Made by a program: the position numbers and the translations under genes. 64,000 bases of DNA from Desulfobacter hydrogenophilus (lineage in GTDB: Bacteria; Desulfobacterota; Desulfobacteria; Desulfobacterales; Desulfobacteraceae): NCBI RefSeq assembly GCF_004319545.1, contig NZ_CP036313.1, positions 2,482,501-2,546,500 of the forward strand, in the 5' to 3' direction. Shown in pieces: positions 16,912 to 25,455 of this stretch (position 1 is its first letter; each line of letters opens with the position of its first letter). The notes under the pieces are model-generated. The model worked only from the letters and a program-made list of their open reading frames with translations. It was not told the DNA's origin and searched no databases.

Positions 16912-18153
16912 ATGAAATTTAATCGTTTTTGGACCGCAACGGCCGCCGCCGGGCTTTTAATCAGCGGACTTATGTTTACAGGCCCTGCCACGGCAGAAGA
17001 AACAACCATCAAGATCGGCAACATTATCCCTTTGTCAGGTCCCTCGGCCTCTGTGGGGCAGCAGGGGAAAAATGCAAGGGAGATGGCCGTTGAGGAGATC
17101 AATGCCGGCGGCGGCATCAAATCCTTAGGAGGCGCCAAACTTGAAATGCTCTATGCCGATTCCGAATCCAAGCCGGAAAAAGGCGTATCCGAGGCTGAAC
17201 GGATGATTAATACCGAAAAGGTCAACGTTCTCACCGGATGCTGGAACTCTGCGGTAACCTATCCCACCACAGCCGTGGCTGAACGCTACGGGGTGCCTTT
17301 TATTGTTCCGGTCTCCGTGTCCGACAAAATCACTGAACAGGGGTTTAAAAACGTATTCCGGATTGCTGCCAAGGATTCTTGGTGGACCCGGGATCAGTTC
17401 GCCTTTTTAAAGGATATGCAGGCTGAATTCAACACACCCGTTAAAAAACTTGCCTTTGTTTATGAAAATGGCGACTGGGGAAAAGGCATGGCAAGCCAGT
17501 GGAAAAAACTGGCTGAGAAAGACGGATATGAGGTGGTAATGGACGAACCCTATCCTTCCACCGCCACCGACCTGAGCCCTGTGGTTCAGAAGATCAGACG
17601 TTCCCGGGCAGATGTGCTTTTACTGGTTTCCAATGCCGCGGACGCCATCCTTTTGACGAACACACTGGCTGAGTACAAGGTACGCTTAAAAGCCATTGTG
17701 GCCACCGGCGGCGGACATGCTGATCCGTTTTTTATCAAGGCTGTGGGTAAGAATGCCCAATACCTTTTTGATATTGTGGAGTGGGAAGCCGACATCAACA
17801 AGCCCGGTGCCAAAGAGACCAACGCAAAATACAAGGCCAAATACGGCTATAACCTCACTGGCGAGGCTGTGGACGCCTATCTCTCCATGTACGTGATCAA
17901 AGATGCCCTGGAACGTGCCGCAAGCTTCGACAAAGATGCCATACGCAAAGCCCTGGCCGAAACCAACCTCACCTCGGGTGCCGGCATGATCGTGGGTTAT
18001 GATGCTGTTGAGTTTGACGAAAGCGGTCAAAATTCCCATGCGTCACCAGTTATTGTACAGATTAATGATATGGGTAACGGTCTTGAAAGAATTACCGTAT
18101 GGCCCAAAAGCGCCAGACGCGCCGGATACACGCCAGTTTTTCCCAAACCATAA
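16912..18153 (+). CDS. ABC transporter substrate-binding protein, branched-chain amino acid type
   Basis: This 413-residue exported protein has a signal peptide (cleavage expected after PATA, near residue 28) and then the type I periplasmic binding fold of the LivJ/AmiC family: IKIGNIIPLSGPSASVGQQGKNAREMAVEEINAGGGI. It would capture an amino acid or amide in the periplasm and deliver it to the LivHM channel encoded next. An AAAGGAGG site precedes the start. It is the first gene behind the sigma-54 promoter at 16812. Proteins of this family bind leucine, other amino acids, amides, urea or aromatic acids; the link to gabT-gabD hints at GABA or a related amino acid, but the sequence does not prove the ligand. 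Confidence 0.88.
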   Translation: MKFNRFWTATAAAGLLISGLMFTGPATAEETTIKIGNIIPLSGPSASVGQQGKNAREMAVEEINAGGGIKSLGGAKLEMLYADSESKPEKGVSEAERMINTEKVNVLTGCWNSAVTYPTTAVAERYGVPFIVPVSVSDKITEQGFKNVFRIAAKDSWWTRDQFAFLKDMQAEFNTPVKKLAFVYENGDWGKGMASQWKKLAEKDGYEVVMDEPYPSTATDLSPVVQKIRRSRADVLLLVSNAADAILLTNTLAEYKVRLKAIVATGGGHADPFFIKAVGKNAQYLFDIVEWEADINKPGAKETNAKYKAKYGYNLTGEAVDAYLSMYVIKDALERAASFDKDAIRKALAETNLTSGAGMIVGYDAVEFDESGQNSHASPVIVQINDMGNGLERITVWPKSARRAGYTPVFPKP

Positions 18154-18229
18154 AATCGCCCATCCCAATGTCCCGCTTTAAAAAGGCAACCCTCTTTTTA
18201 AAGCGGGACATAACCGTCCGGAGAAAAGA

Positions 18230-19117
18230 ATGATCTATTTAATTGAAGATACAATCAACGGCATCCTTATGGGCTCGATTTACGGGCTGACCGCCCTGGG
18301 GTTGACCATCATTTTCGGGGTCCTCAAGGTGGTCAACTTTGCCCACGGGACCCTTTTGATGGTCGGCATGTACGTGGCCTACTGGACCGTTGTCCTGTCA
18401 GGGCTTCACCCCTACCTTTCCCTGGTTGTAGTTGTTCCGGTCATGTATGTGTTTGGATACTATCTGCAGGATATTGTGATAAAGCCAATTTTCAAAGCGG
18501 AAAAAGATGTCCGGGAGCCCAGTACGGTGATTATCGTCACCACCGGGGTGTGGTATGTGCTGGATAATCTGACCCTGATGATTTTTGGTCCACAATACCG
18601 CTCCCTTCCCGAGAATCCGCTTCAGGGCAAAATGATAGAATTCGGGGAGTTATTTATTTCTGTTCCCAAGTTGTGGGGGGCCATTACCGCTGTGGCAACC
18701 GCCTTTGGCGTATACTACTTTTTTCAGAAAACACGTACAGGGCGTGCCATCAGAGCATGCAGCCTTGACCGCGATGCGGCCAGTCTGTCCGGCATTAACC
18801 AGTACAAGATATACAACATGGCCTTTGGGCTCGGATCGGCAGTAACCGGCATTGCCGCCGTCACCCTGGTTCCCTTTTACAACACCTTTCCTTCCGTGGG
18901 CGTTCTGTTTGATATTAAAGGATTTATCATTGTGGTATTAGGCGGGCTTGGCTCCATTCCCGGGGCCATCATCGGCGGGATCATTGTCGGGATCATCGAA
19001 TCGGTGGGGCCCCAGTTCATGACCGCCACGTGGACGGAGGCCATTGTATACGGTCTGTTTCTTCTGGTCCTTTTTGTTAAACCCTCAGGATTGTTCGGAG
19101 TAAAATATGACTGGTAA
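18230..19117 (+). CDS. livH: LivH-type ABC transporter permease
   Basis: A 295-residue integral membrane protein with the LivH family start: GILMGSIYGLTALGLTIIFGVLKVVNFAHGTLLMVG. The late segment LGGLGSIPGAIIGGIIVGIIES is the typical contact region with the ATPases. It has about eight hydrophobic segments and forms one half of the membrane channel. The gene follows the binding protein by 76 bp, and its end overlaps the start of livM by 11 nt. Confidence 0.92.
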   Translation: MIYLIEDTINGILMGSIYGLTALGLTIIFGVLKVVNFAHGTLLMVGMYVAYWTVVLSGLHPYLSLVVVVPVMYVFGYYLQDIVIKPIFKAEKDVREPSTVIIVTTGVWYVLDNLTLMIFGPQYRSLPENPLQGKMIEFGELFISVPKLWGAITAVATAFGVYYFFQKTRTGRAIRACSLDRDAASLSGINQYKIYNMAFGLGSAVTGIAAVTLVPFYNTFPSVGVLFDIKGFIIVVLGGLGSIPGAIIGGIIVGIIESVGPQFMTATWTEAIVYGLFLLVLFVKPSGLFGVKYDW

Positions 19118-20213
19118 ACCCATGACAGACACAGGGGGCAACAACACCCCTTACGAGACGGACGACGCCTTTCTTGACAGGTCTGCCCTGGCTCGCCAGG
19201 TGGTCAAGGATACCATTAACAAGGTGCTGCTCGGGGCGGTGCTGATTCTGGTGCTGGCATTGCCGGCCGTCATCAGCAGTCCCACCTGGCTGCATATTAT
19301 TGTTTTGATATTTTTTTACGCCTATCTAACCACCTCCTGGAACATAGTGGGCGGGTTTGCAGGCGTTCTGCCTTTGGGGCATGCCGTATTTCTGGGTATC
19401 GGCGCATATACCTCAACGGTGCTTTCCCTCCAGTACGGAATCAGTCCCTGGTTCGGTATGTTCGTTGGCGGTATTTTAGCGGTTGCTGCCGGCATGGTCA
19501 TCGGGCTTCCTACCTTGAAAATGCGCGGGGCCTACTTTGCCCTGGCAACCATCGCTTTTGCCGAAGGCGTACGCGTTATGGTTGAGAACATAGAGTACTT
19601 GGGGCCGTTCAAACTTAATGGCCCCCGGGGGTTGCAGATTCCGCCGTTAAATATTGGTTGGGCTGATTTTATGTTTTCATCCAAGGTGCCGTATTATTAC
19701 ATTATCCTGACCATGCTGATGATTATTCTGTTGCTGACCTGGGCGGTTTCCAGATCTAAACTGGGATATTACCTGACCGCCGGTGGAGAGGAGCCCGAAG
19801 CGGCCCAGGCGCTTGGCGTCAATGTCTCCCGGGCCAAGGTGATTGCCATGGCGTTAAGCTGCTTTTTTACCGCCCTTGCCGGGACTTTTTATGCCCAGTT
19901 CTCTTTGTTTATTCATCCTAAAAGTACGATTTCTCTTGATATATCCTTTGAGATTGCGTTTATCGCGTTAATCGGCGGCAGGGGCTCCATTGCAGGTCCT
20001 GTTTTGGGGGCACTGCTGCTCCGGCCGGTCAGTGACCTGTCAAGAATTTATTTCGGAGATATTCTGCCCGGGATGCATCTGGTCATATACGGTGTTGTAC
20101 TCATTCTTGTGATGATCTATCAACCTCGGGGACTGCAGGAACCTTTAACCCGGATATACGACAGGGTGGTAAACCGTATGGCCGATGGCTTTATCAAAGG
20201 AGGGGATAAATGA
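19107..20213 (+). CDS. livM: LivM-type ABC transporter permease
   Basis: A 368-residue membrane protein of the LivM family. After a polar N-terminal extension of about 35 residues come segments such as WNIVGGFAGVLPLGHAVFLGIGAYTS and the late motif EIAFIALIGGRGSIAGPVLGALLL, which is the ATPase coupling region. It pairs with LivH to form the channel. The start overlaps livH and the stop overlaps livG by 4 nt, so translation is coupled. An internal ATG at codon 6 is an alternative start. Confidence 0.92.
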   Translation: MTGKPMTDTGGNNTPYETDDAFLDRSALARQVVKDTINKVLLGAVLILVLALPAVISSPTWLHIIVLIFFYAYLTTSWNIVGGFAGVLPLGHAVFLGIGAYTSTVLSLQYGISPWFGMFVGGILAVAAGMVIGLPTLKMRGAYFALATIAFAEGVRVMVENIEYLGPFKLNGPRGLQIPPLNIGWADFMFSSKVPYYYIILTMLMIILLLTWAVSRSKLGYYLTAGGEEPEAAQALGVNVSRAKVIAMALSCFFTALAGTFYAQFSLFIHPKSTISLDISFEIAFIALIGGRGSIAGPVLGALLLRPVSDLSRIYFGDILPGMHLVIYGVVLILVMIYQPRGLQEPLTRIYDRVVNRMADGFIKGGDK

Positions 20214-20935
20214 ATCTTCTTGAACTAAAGGATGTGACCAAACAGTTTGGCGGCCTTACGGCGGTGGACAGTTTGAGTCTTTCCATGGAAAAAGGCGAAA
20301 TTTTGGGTGTCATTGGTCCCAACGGTGCTGGAAAGTCCACGGCATTTAACTGCATTGCAGGAGTGTTTCCTCCCACAAAAGGTGAGGTGATTTTTGACGG
20401 GCAGGTGATCAATGGGCAAAAGCCCTGGGATCTGTGCAAAAAAGGGCTTGCCCGCACATTTCAGATCGTGAAACCCTTTGCGTCCAAAAGTGTACTTTAT
20501 AATGTTACGGTGGGGGCCTTTGTCAACACGTCCAGCAGGGGGGAAGCCGAGGCCAAGGCCATTGACGTGCTGAAATTGCTTAATTTTGACGATAAAAAGG
20601 ATGCCAAATCATCGGATTTAACCATTGCAGACAGAAAACGCCTGGAGATTGCCAGGGCTCTGGCCACAGCGCCCAGACTGTTGCTTCTGGATGAGGTGAT
20701 GGCGGGCCTGCGGCCGGCTGAGGTGGATGAAATGGTTGAGATTATAAGGTTTTTGCGTGAGCAGGGCGTCACCATTCTGGTGATTGAACATATCATGCGG
20801 GCCATCATGGCGTTATCCGATCGTATTGTTGTCATCCATTTCGGGAAAAAAATCGCAGAAGGAACTCCTGAAACAGTGGCGTCCGACGAAAATGTGATCA
20901 AAGCATATCTGGGGGATGAATATGGGGTTTCTTGA
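20210..20935 (+). CDS. livG: LivG-type ABC transporter ATPase
   Basis: A 241-residue ATPase with Walker A GPNGAGKST, a short-form signature region SDLTIADRKRLEIARALAT, Walker B LLLLDEVMAGL and the switch His in VIEHIM. The LivG features (KGLARTFQIVKPF in the Q-loop region and MAGLRPAEVDEM) are present. The canonical LSGGQ is replaced by LTIADRKR; LivG proteins often have LPYGxQRxLEIARAL here, so this is a family-type variation. It powers the transporter together with LivF. Confidence 0.92.
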   Translation: MNLLELKDVTKQFGGLTAVDSLSLSMEKGEILGVIGPNGAGKSTAFNCIAGVFPPTKGEVIFDGQVINGQKPWDLCKKGLARTFQIVKPFASKSVLYNVTVGAFVNTSSRGEAEAKAIDVLKLLNFDDKKDAKSSDLTIADRKRLEIARALATAPRLLLLDEVMAGLRPAEVDEMVEIIRFLREQGVTILVIEHIMRAIMALSDRIVVIHFGKKIAEGTPETVASDENVIKAYLGDEYGVS

Positions 20936-21632
20936 GGTAAATAATATTGATGTCAGCTATGGGGATGTCCAGGTTATTTTTGATCTGTCCATGCGCATTG
21001 AAGAAGGTGAGGTGGTGTCCATTATCGGCGGCAACGGCGCTGGAAAATCCACATTGCTTCGCACTATTTCGGGGCTGATGAAACCGTCTTCCGGCCAAAT
21101 CTTCTTTAAGGGCCGTTCCATGCACACCCTGCCCCCTGAACAGATCGTCAATCATGGCATTGTCCATGTCCCGGAGGGACGCCGACTTTTTTCCCTGATG
21201 ACCATAAAAGACAACCTCATTGTGGGTGCCTATAATAAGGAAGCCGATAAGCACAAAGAAGAGACCCTGGCCCAGGTATATGAGATGTTGCCAAGATTGA
21301 AAGAGCGGGAAAATCAAACCGCCCTGACCCTGTCCGGCGGAGAGCAGCAGATGGTGGCCATTGGCCGGGGGCTTATGGCCCGGCCTAAAATCTTGATGCT
21401 GGATGAGCCGTCTCTTGGACTGGCTCCGGTGTTGGTCAACAGCATTTTTGAGACCATCCGGAAAATTGCCGACCAGGGCACCACCGTGCTTCTGGTTGAA
21501 CAGGACGTAAACCATTCTTTGCGCCTGTCAGACCGGGGGTATGTGCTGGAACATGGCAGAATTGCCCTGGAGGGCAAGGCCGATGAACTTTTAGGCAATC
21601 CCCACATTAAAGAAGCCTATCTAGGTATATAG
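20916..21632 (+). CDS. livF: LivF-type ABC transporter ATPase
   Basis: A 238-residue ATPase with Walker A GGNGAGKST, the LivF-type segment GIVHVPEGRRLFSLMTIKDNL, the signature LSGGEQQMVAIGRGLM, Walker B ILMLDEPSLGLAP and the switch His region VEQDVNHSL. It is the last gene of the liv operon. The start overlaps livG by 20 nt; an ATG two codons later (20922) has better spacing from the GGGGGA site and may be the real start. Confidence 0.92.
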   Translation: MNMGFLEVNNIDVSYGDVQVIFDLSMRIEEGEVVSIIGGNGAGKSTLLRTISGLMKPSSGQIFFKGRSMHTLPPEQIVNHGIVHVPEGRRLFSLMTIKDNLIVGAYNKEADKHKEETLAQVYEMLPRLKERENQTALTLSGGEQQMVAIGRGLMARPKILMLDEPSLGLAPVLVNSIFETIRKIADQGTTVLLVEQDVNHSLRLSDRGYVLEHGRIALEGKADELLGNPHIKEAYLGI

Positions 21633-21643
21633 TTGTAAATTTT

Positions 21644-21675
21644 TCTCAGGCCCCCTTTTTGGGGGCTTCCTGAGA
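21644..21675 (+). terminator. Terminator-like hairpin after livF
   Basis: TCTCAGG-CCCCC (21644-21655) pairs with GGGGG-CTT-CCTGAGA (21661-21675) around a five-T loop with a three-base bulge. It lies 12 bp after the livF stop. A U-run is lacking, so it may stabilise the 3' end rather than terminate on its own. Confidence 0.55.
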
Positions 21676-22371
21676 CCACCCTCGCTGGGGGTGGATATTT
21701 TTTAAAATCCCTGTCACAAAAACAAGAAAATACCGTTGCCATAAACCATTCAGGCTCATGGTCAGAATTAAATCTGCCACAGATGCACCGGATTTTAGGT
21801 TGCCACCAAGGTGATCAGTGAGTGAGACTTTGAAATGATCTCCTCCCGCCACAATACGTTCCTTAATAGCCACCCCTAATTGTATATGTCGCGCCCATTT
21901 ACTATATCGACCGGTCACGCCGATCGCACATTTTTTTCCTATTTATTGGCAAGTCAAGGGTATTTTTTAGATAATCCGCACATTTTTTTCATAATTTTTC
22001 GTGAATTGTATCAGACTATTCAATTATTCCTTCTCAACACGGTATTGCTCCTTGACTTTGTGCTTCAATTTGGTAGACCATTTCCGATAAGAAAAAGTAT
22101 CCGATACGATTGTTATAACAGCAATGGGCTGATCTGGTCTATCAATGCCCAGACTCAACCCATAATAAAAATTGAAAGCTCTGAGTAGCTTATACAGACT
22201 TTCTTATAAAAAAGTCGCCGGCAAACCCGGGTTGTCACTTTTAACTTTCGTTATGGCCATGCCGCGGTCAAAAATCAAGTTGGCCCGTGGCTGTGATATC
22301 GGCTGGCGAAAGTACATCGTCTGACATAACTTTTACCTGGTCCGATGCCGGTACAAATTATGGGGGACATT
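21676..22371. other. Gene-poor region upstream of the TAXI gene
   Basis: About 700 bp with no recognisable gene. A 90-codon frame on the minus strand (21646-21918) reads like real protein in its middle (LTDHLGGNLKSGASVADLIL) but has no convincing start site and matches nothing recognised; it may be a decayed gene or transposase fragment. The remaining sequence is A+T-rich. The TAXI promoter must lie near the right end. Confidence 0.35.
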
Positions 22372-23349
22372 ATGATTCGCAAATTCATTCTGGTATTGAG
22401 TATCCTGATCTGTACAACCACGTGCGGCACATCATCGGCCGCGGACTTGGGAATAATCACCGGCGGTACAAAAGGTACTTACTTCCAATTCGGCCTGAAC
22501 CTGATGGAATTGGGCAAAAAATACGGATATAATATCCATGTATACAACTCCCGGGGATCCGTGGAAAATGTATATGCCGTGTACCAGCGTCCCAAGACCC
22601 AGATGGGTATTGTTCAGTCCGATGTCCTGGCATTTGTGCTTAAGGTGAAATCCAATAAAGTCCTAAAGCTCATCGCAAGAAAAATTAAAATGGTTTTCCC
22701 TTTGTATAACGAAGAGGTCCATTTGCTGGGTAAAACTTCCGTTGCGTCGTTTGATGACTTGGAAAACAGGCGGGTGGCCGTGGGCAAGGAAGGCTCGGGC
22801 ACCTATCTTACTGCCAAGCTTCTTTTTGAGGTCTCAGGCATCAAGCCCGCCCAAACTCTGACTGTGGGTACGGACAAGGCTCTGGCCATGCTCAAGGCAG
22901 GCACCATCGACGCCATGTTCTACGTGGCTGGATTTCCCGTGGCCCTTTTTTCCGAGCAAGTTACCGCCGGGGACGACCTTCACATCATGCCCATCGGCAA
23001 CAAGAGCATTACCGAATTTTATCCTATGGCCCAGATTCCGGCCGGTACCTATCCATGGCAGAGTCAAGCCGTATCCACCGTTGCGGTCAAGGCCGTGCTG
23101 GTTTCCTTTGATTTCAGGCGTAATAACTGCGACGCCGTGGGAGAATTTGCTAACATTGTCTACGAAAATTTGGACTGGCTCAAACAAAACGGTCATCCGA
23201 AATGGAACAGTGTAGACCTGGACTACCCCCTCAAAGGATGGGAACAGTATGACTGCGTTAAAAAATACCGTAAAAACGGCTATTTTGAAGAAACGTTTCA
23301 GCCTGTGGAAAAGAACCCCCTGCTGAATGCCATCAAGGAGATCCTCTGA
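22372..23349 (+). CDS. TAXI-family TRAP solute receptor, orphan
   Basis: This exported protein of 325 residues has a signal peptide (cleavage near SSAA, residue 24) followed by the TAXI-family opening LGIITGGTKGTYFQFGLNL. Family positions such as RVAVGKEGSGTYLTAKLL and the run that predicts tryptophan/proline-rich ligand closure are present. TAXI receptors normally feed a TRAP permease with fused DctQM subunits, but none is encoded near here, so it may supply a permease elsewhere or act in sensing. The start is set at the ATG at 22372, preceded by GGGGGA; the frame is open to a GTG at 22345 but that would disrupt the signal peptide. The ligand is unknown; glutamate and C4-dicarboxylates are known for relatives. 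Confidence 0.82.
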   Translation: MIRKFILVLSILICTTTCGTSSAADLGIITGGTKGTYFQFGLNLMELGKKYGYNIHVYNSRGSVENVYAVYQRPKTQMGIVQSDVLAFVLKVKSNKVLKLIARKIKMVFPLYNEEVHLLGKTSVASFDDLENRRVAVGKEGSGTYLTAKLLFEVSGIKPAQTLTVGTDKALAMLKAGTIDAMFYVAGFPVALFSEQVTAGDDLHIMPIGNKSITEFYPMAQIPAGTYPWQSQAVSTVAVKAVLVSFDFRRNNCDAVGEFANIVYENLDWLKQNGHPKWNSVDLDYPLKGWEQYDCVKKYRKNGYFEETFQPVEKNPLLNAIKEIL

Positions 23350-23373
23350 TCCCGGCATAGTGGAACAGGCCAA

Positions 23374-23449
23374 TTAAGGACCGCAAATGAAATAAATTGA
23401 GCCAAAGGGCAAGTAATTTTGTTTAATTTATAAGATTTGTGGTCCTAAG
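23374..23449. repeat. Dispersed TIR repeat, copy A (internally deleted)
   Basis: The 76-bp segment starts with TTAAGGACCGCAAAT and ends with ATTTGTGGTCCTAAG, inverted copies of each other. Its right 50 bp align almost base for base with the right end of copy C (59153-59319), while the central part of about 90 bp is missing. It lies between the TAXI gene and the ExeA-like gene. Confidence 0.7.
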
Positions 23450-23460
23450 GGGAGCATGCC

Positions 23461-24717
23461 ATGTACCGTACCCATTTTAATCTGAAAAAAAAACCCTTTC
23501 AGCTCAGTTCGGATAATAGCTTCCTGTGGCTGGGTGATACCCACGCCAGGGCTTTAGACCTTCTTAAACGCGGCATTGACGGCCCCCAGCGGTTGCTGGT
23601 CCTTACCGGAGATATCGGCACCGGCAAGACCACCCTGATTCATGAACTGCGTCATGGCCTGCCCCAAACGACCACCGTGGCTCATATCACCGATCCCAGC
23701 ATTGAGCTCCATTATATGTTTCGTTCCATTGCCCAGGGCCTGGGATTTGATGCGTTTTATAGGGAAGGAGAAAAATTTGAACCGGTACTGTCAGCCTTTT
23801 TGAGCCGCCGACACCAGGCCCGAAAAAAATGTCTGATCATCATTGACGAGGCTCATTTGATGCCGGAGCGATTCCTGGCACTGCTTCCTTCCTGGGCCAA
23901 ATTTGCGCCGGACAATACCCTCACTTTCATCCTCGCCGGTCAGTTGGAGCTCCACCAAGTCATGGAAGAAACCCTGGGCCGTTCATGGAAAGAGCAGATG
24001 GATGTCCATGCCATGCTCGCCCCTCTGGAAGAAAAACAGACCCGGGACTATATCAATAGACGCCTTGAGTTGGCCGGTGCAACACATAGAATTTTTATCC
24101 CCGGAGCTGTCCGGGAAGTACACAGGTATACCAAGGGCTTCCCCCGGCGCATCAATATCGCCTGCGATCAGGCCATGATTGCCGCCTACGCAAAAGATAT
24201 GCAAACCGTTGATGCCCATACCTTCCAGGAGGCCTTGGGTATTCTGGAAATCCCCCAGGTGCCGCTGGCTGTCTCTCAACCGGCGTCGGTTTCTCAAACG
24301 CCGCCGGTCGCTCCAAGGTTCAGGCGGCCGACAAGGGCATTGTCCACCCTGGCCGCAGCCATTCTTCTTGTGGGCATCGCCTATCTCTTTTATTCCCGGA
24401 CCCTTTCTGTTCCGCCGACTCCCTCTGAACAAATTGCCGCCAAACCCGACAAGACTGCCGATATGGATGAGTTCCTTAAAGAAATCTCTATTATGCATAA
24501 GGCCGATTTTATGACCCGGGTTCCGGACCCGCCCTCCGGACTATCGGCCCGTAACACACCTGCACCTGAAATGCCCGCACCTACCTCTGCCGCGCCGTCG
24601 ACATCTCGCCAACGAGATCCTGACCCTGAGTCGGCCCATGATCCCGCCTCGGTCTCAACCGTCCAACCGGATCCGGATGCCATCATCGACTGGCTTATTA
24701 AAGAAAAATCCCGCTGA
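23461..24717 (+). CDS. ExeA/MshM-like AAA ATPase with one membrane segment
   Basis: A 418-residue protein. The first 280 residues match the ExeA/MshM secretion-ATPase type: MYRTHFNLKKKPFQLSSDN at the start, Walker A GDIGTGKTT (50-58), Walker B CLIIIDEAHLM and the late motif GFPRRINIACDQAM. A single membrane segment lies near residues 295-312 (LSTLAAAILLVGIAYLFYS). The remaining 105 residues are rich in Pro, Ser and Asp and end in AIIDWLIKEKSR. ExeA-type ATPases help assemble type II secretion secretins or type IV pilus systems through cell-wall-binding tails; here no peptidoglycan-binding domain is seen. No secretion genes are adjacent, so the partner is unknown. Confidence 0.8.
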   Translation: MYRTHFNLKKKPFQLSSDNSFLWLGDTHARALDLLKRGIDGPQRLLVLTGDIGTGKTTLIHELRHGLPQTTTVAHITDPSIELHYMFRSIAQGLGFDAFYREGEKFEPVLSAFLSRRHQARKKCLIIIDEAHLMPERFLALLPSWAKFAPDNTLTFILAGQLELHQVMEETLGRSWKEQMDVHAMLAPLEEKQTRDYINRRLELAGATHRIFIPGAVREVHRYTKGFPRRINIACDQAMIAAYAKDMQTVDAHTFQEALGILEIPQVPLAVSQPASVSQTPPVAPRFRRPTRALSTLAAAILLVGIAYLFYSRTLSVPPTPSEQIAAKPDKTADMDEFLKEISIMHKADFMTRVPDPPSGLSARNTPAPEMPAPTSAAPSTSRQRDPDPESAHDPASVSTVQPDPDAIIDWLIKEKSR

Positions 24718-25083
24718 TCTCTCTTCAATAGTCTGGAAAAAATATTCAGTGCAACAAGGGGGGGGGGATACCACGATCTCTTAGGACCTTGGAATCACAA
24801 AGTCCCTATATTGCAGATGGGGTTAAGCGTTTACGTTTTATAATAAAATCTGTGTAATATACATTGATTTTTCAACTTTCGTTGTGGCCTGACCTCGGTG
24901 AAAGACCAGGTCAGCCATAGCTATTACAAAAAAAATTAAATGGAAACCTTTATGAATCATCTCGAATATGTGGTAAAAATTTGTTATTAATATTCTTAAT
25001 TTTCGAGTGTTCTCTAATTAGATAAGCGAGTATGAAAGATAAATAGAAATCATAGATTCATTTGTTAACTATATGAAACTGAA
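24718..25083. other. Intergenic region with a G10 tract and a hairpin
   Basis: This 366-bp stretch contains a run of ten G at 24758-24767, rare in a genome of this composition, and a hairpin at 24885-24917 (TGGC/GCCA and TGACCT/AGGTCA with one bulged base). The rest is A+T-rich and is probably the leader of the cold-shock-domain gene that follows. No gene was seen. Confidence 0.5.
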
Positions 25084-25455
25084 ATGAATATAGAAAACGG
25101 CATTATCTCAAACTGGAATAAAGAAAAAGGGTATGGCTTCATAACGCCAAAGTCCGGTGGGAGGTCCTTATTTTTTCACATCAATGATTACAGCCATCAA
25201 CATAAACACCCTATTCAAAACCTAATAGTTCAATATTACGCATCAATTGATCAAAAAGGCCGGGTATGTGCAATTGATGTTACGCCATTGAAAGGGCATA
25301 AAAATAATGGTAGAGAATTGAGACAAAAATTTTTTTCCTTGGTGATGTTTAGCCTTTTTTCTTTCGTTTTATTTTACTTTTTTGACGCAAAGTTAATACC
25401 CAAAGAATTAGTTTTTTTCTATGATAGCAAATGACGGTTGGTATTGATCTTGCTC

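Noticed and set aside
21646..21918. 90-codon minus-strand frame after the liv operon
   Set aside because: Parts read like protein, but no start site or family was recognised and it overlaps the livF terminator hairpin; kept only as a possible remnant.
22239..22270. AACTTTCGTT-TGGCC motif flanking the TAXI/ExeA segment on both sides
   Set aside because: Only about 15 bases are shared, the surroundings differ, and no element border could be drawn.
24856..24868. TAATATACATTGA shared by the leaders of the two cold-shock-domain genes (also 48795-48807)
   Set aside because: A 13-base match in A+T-rich DNA is expected by chance in a window of this size, and the flanking similarity is weak.
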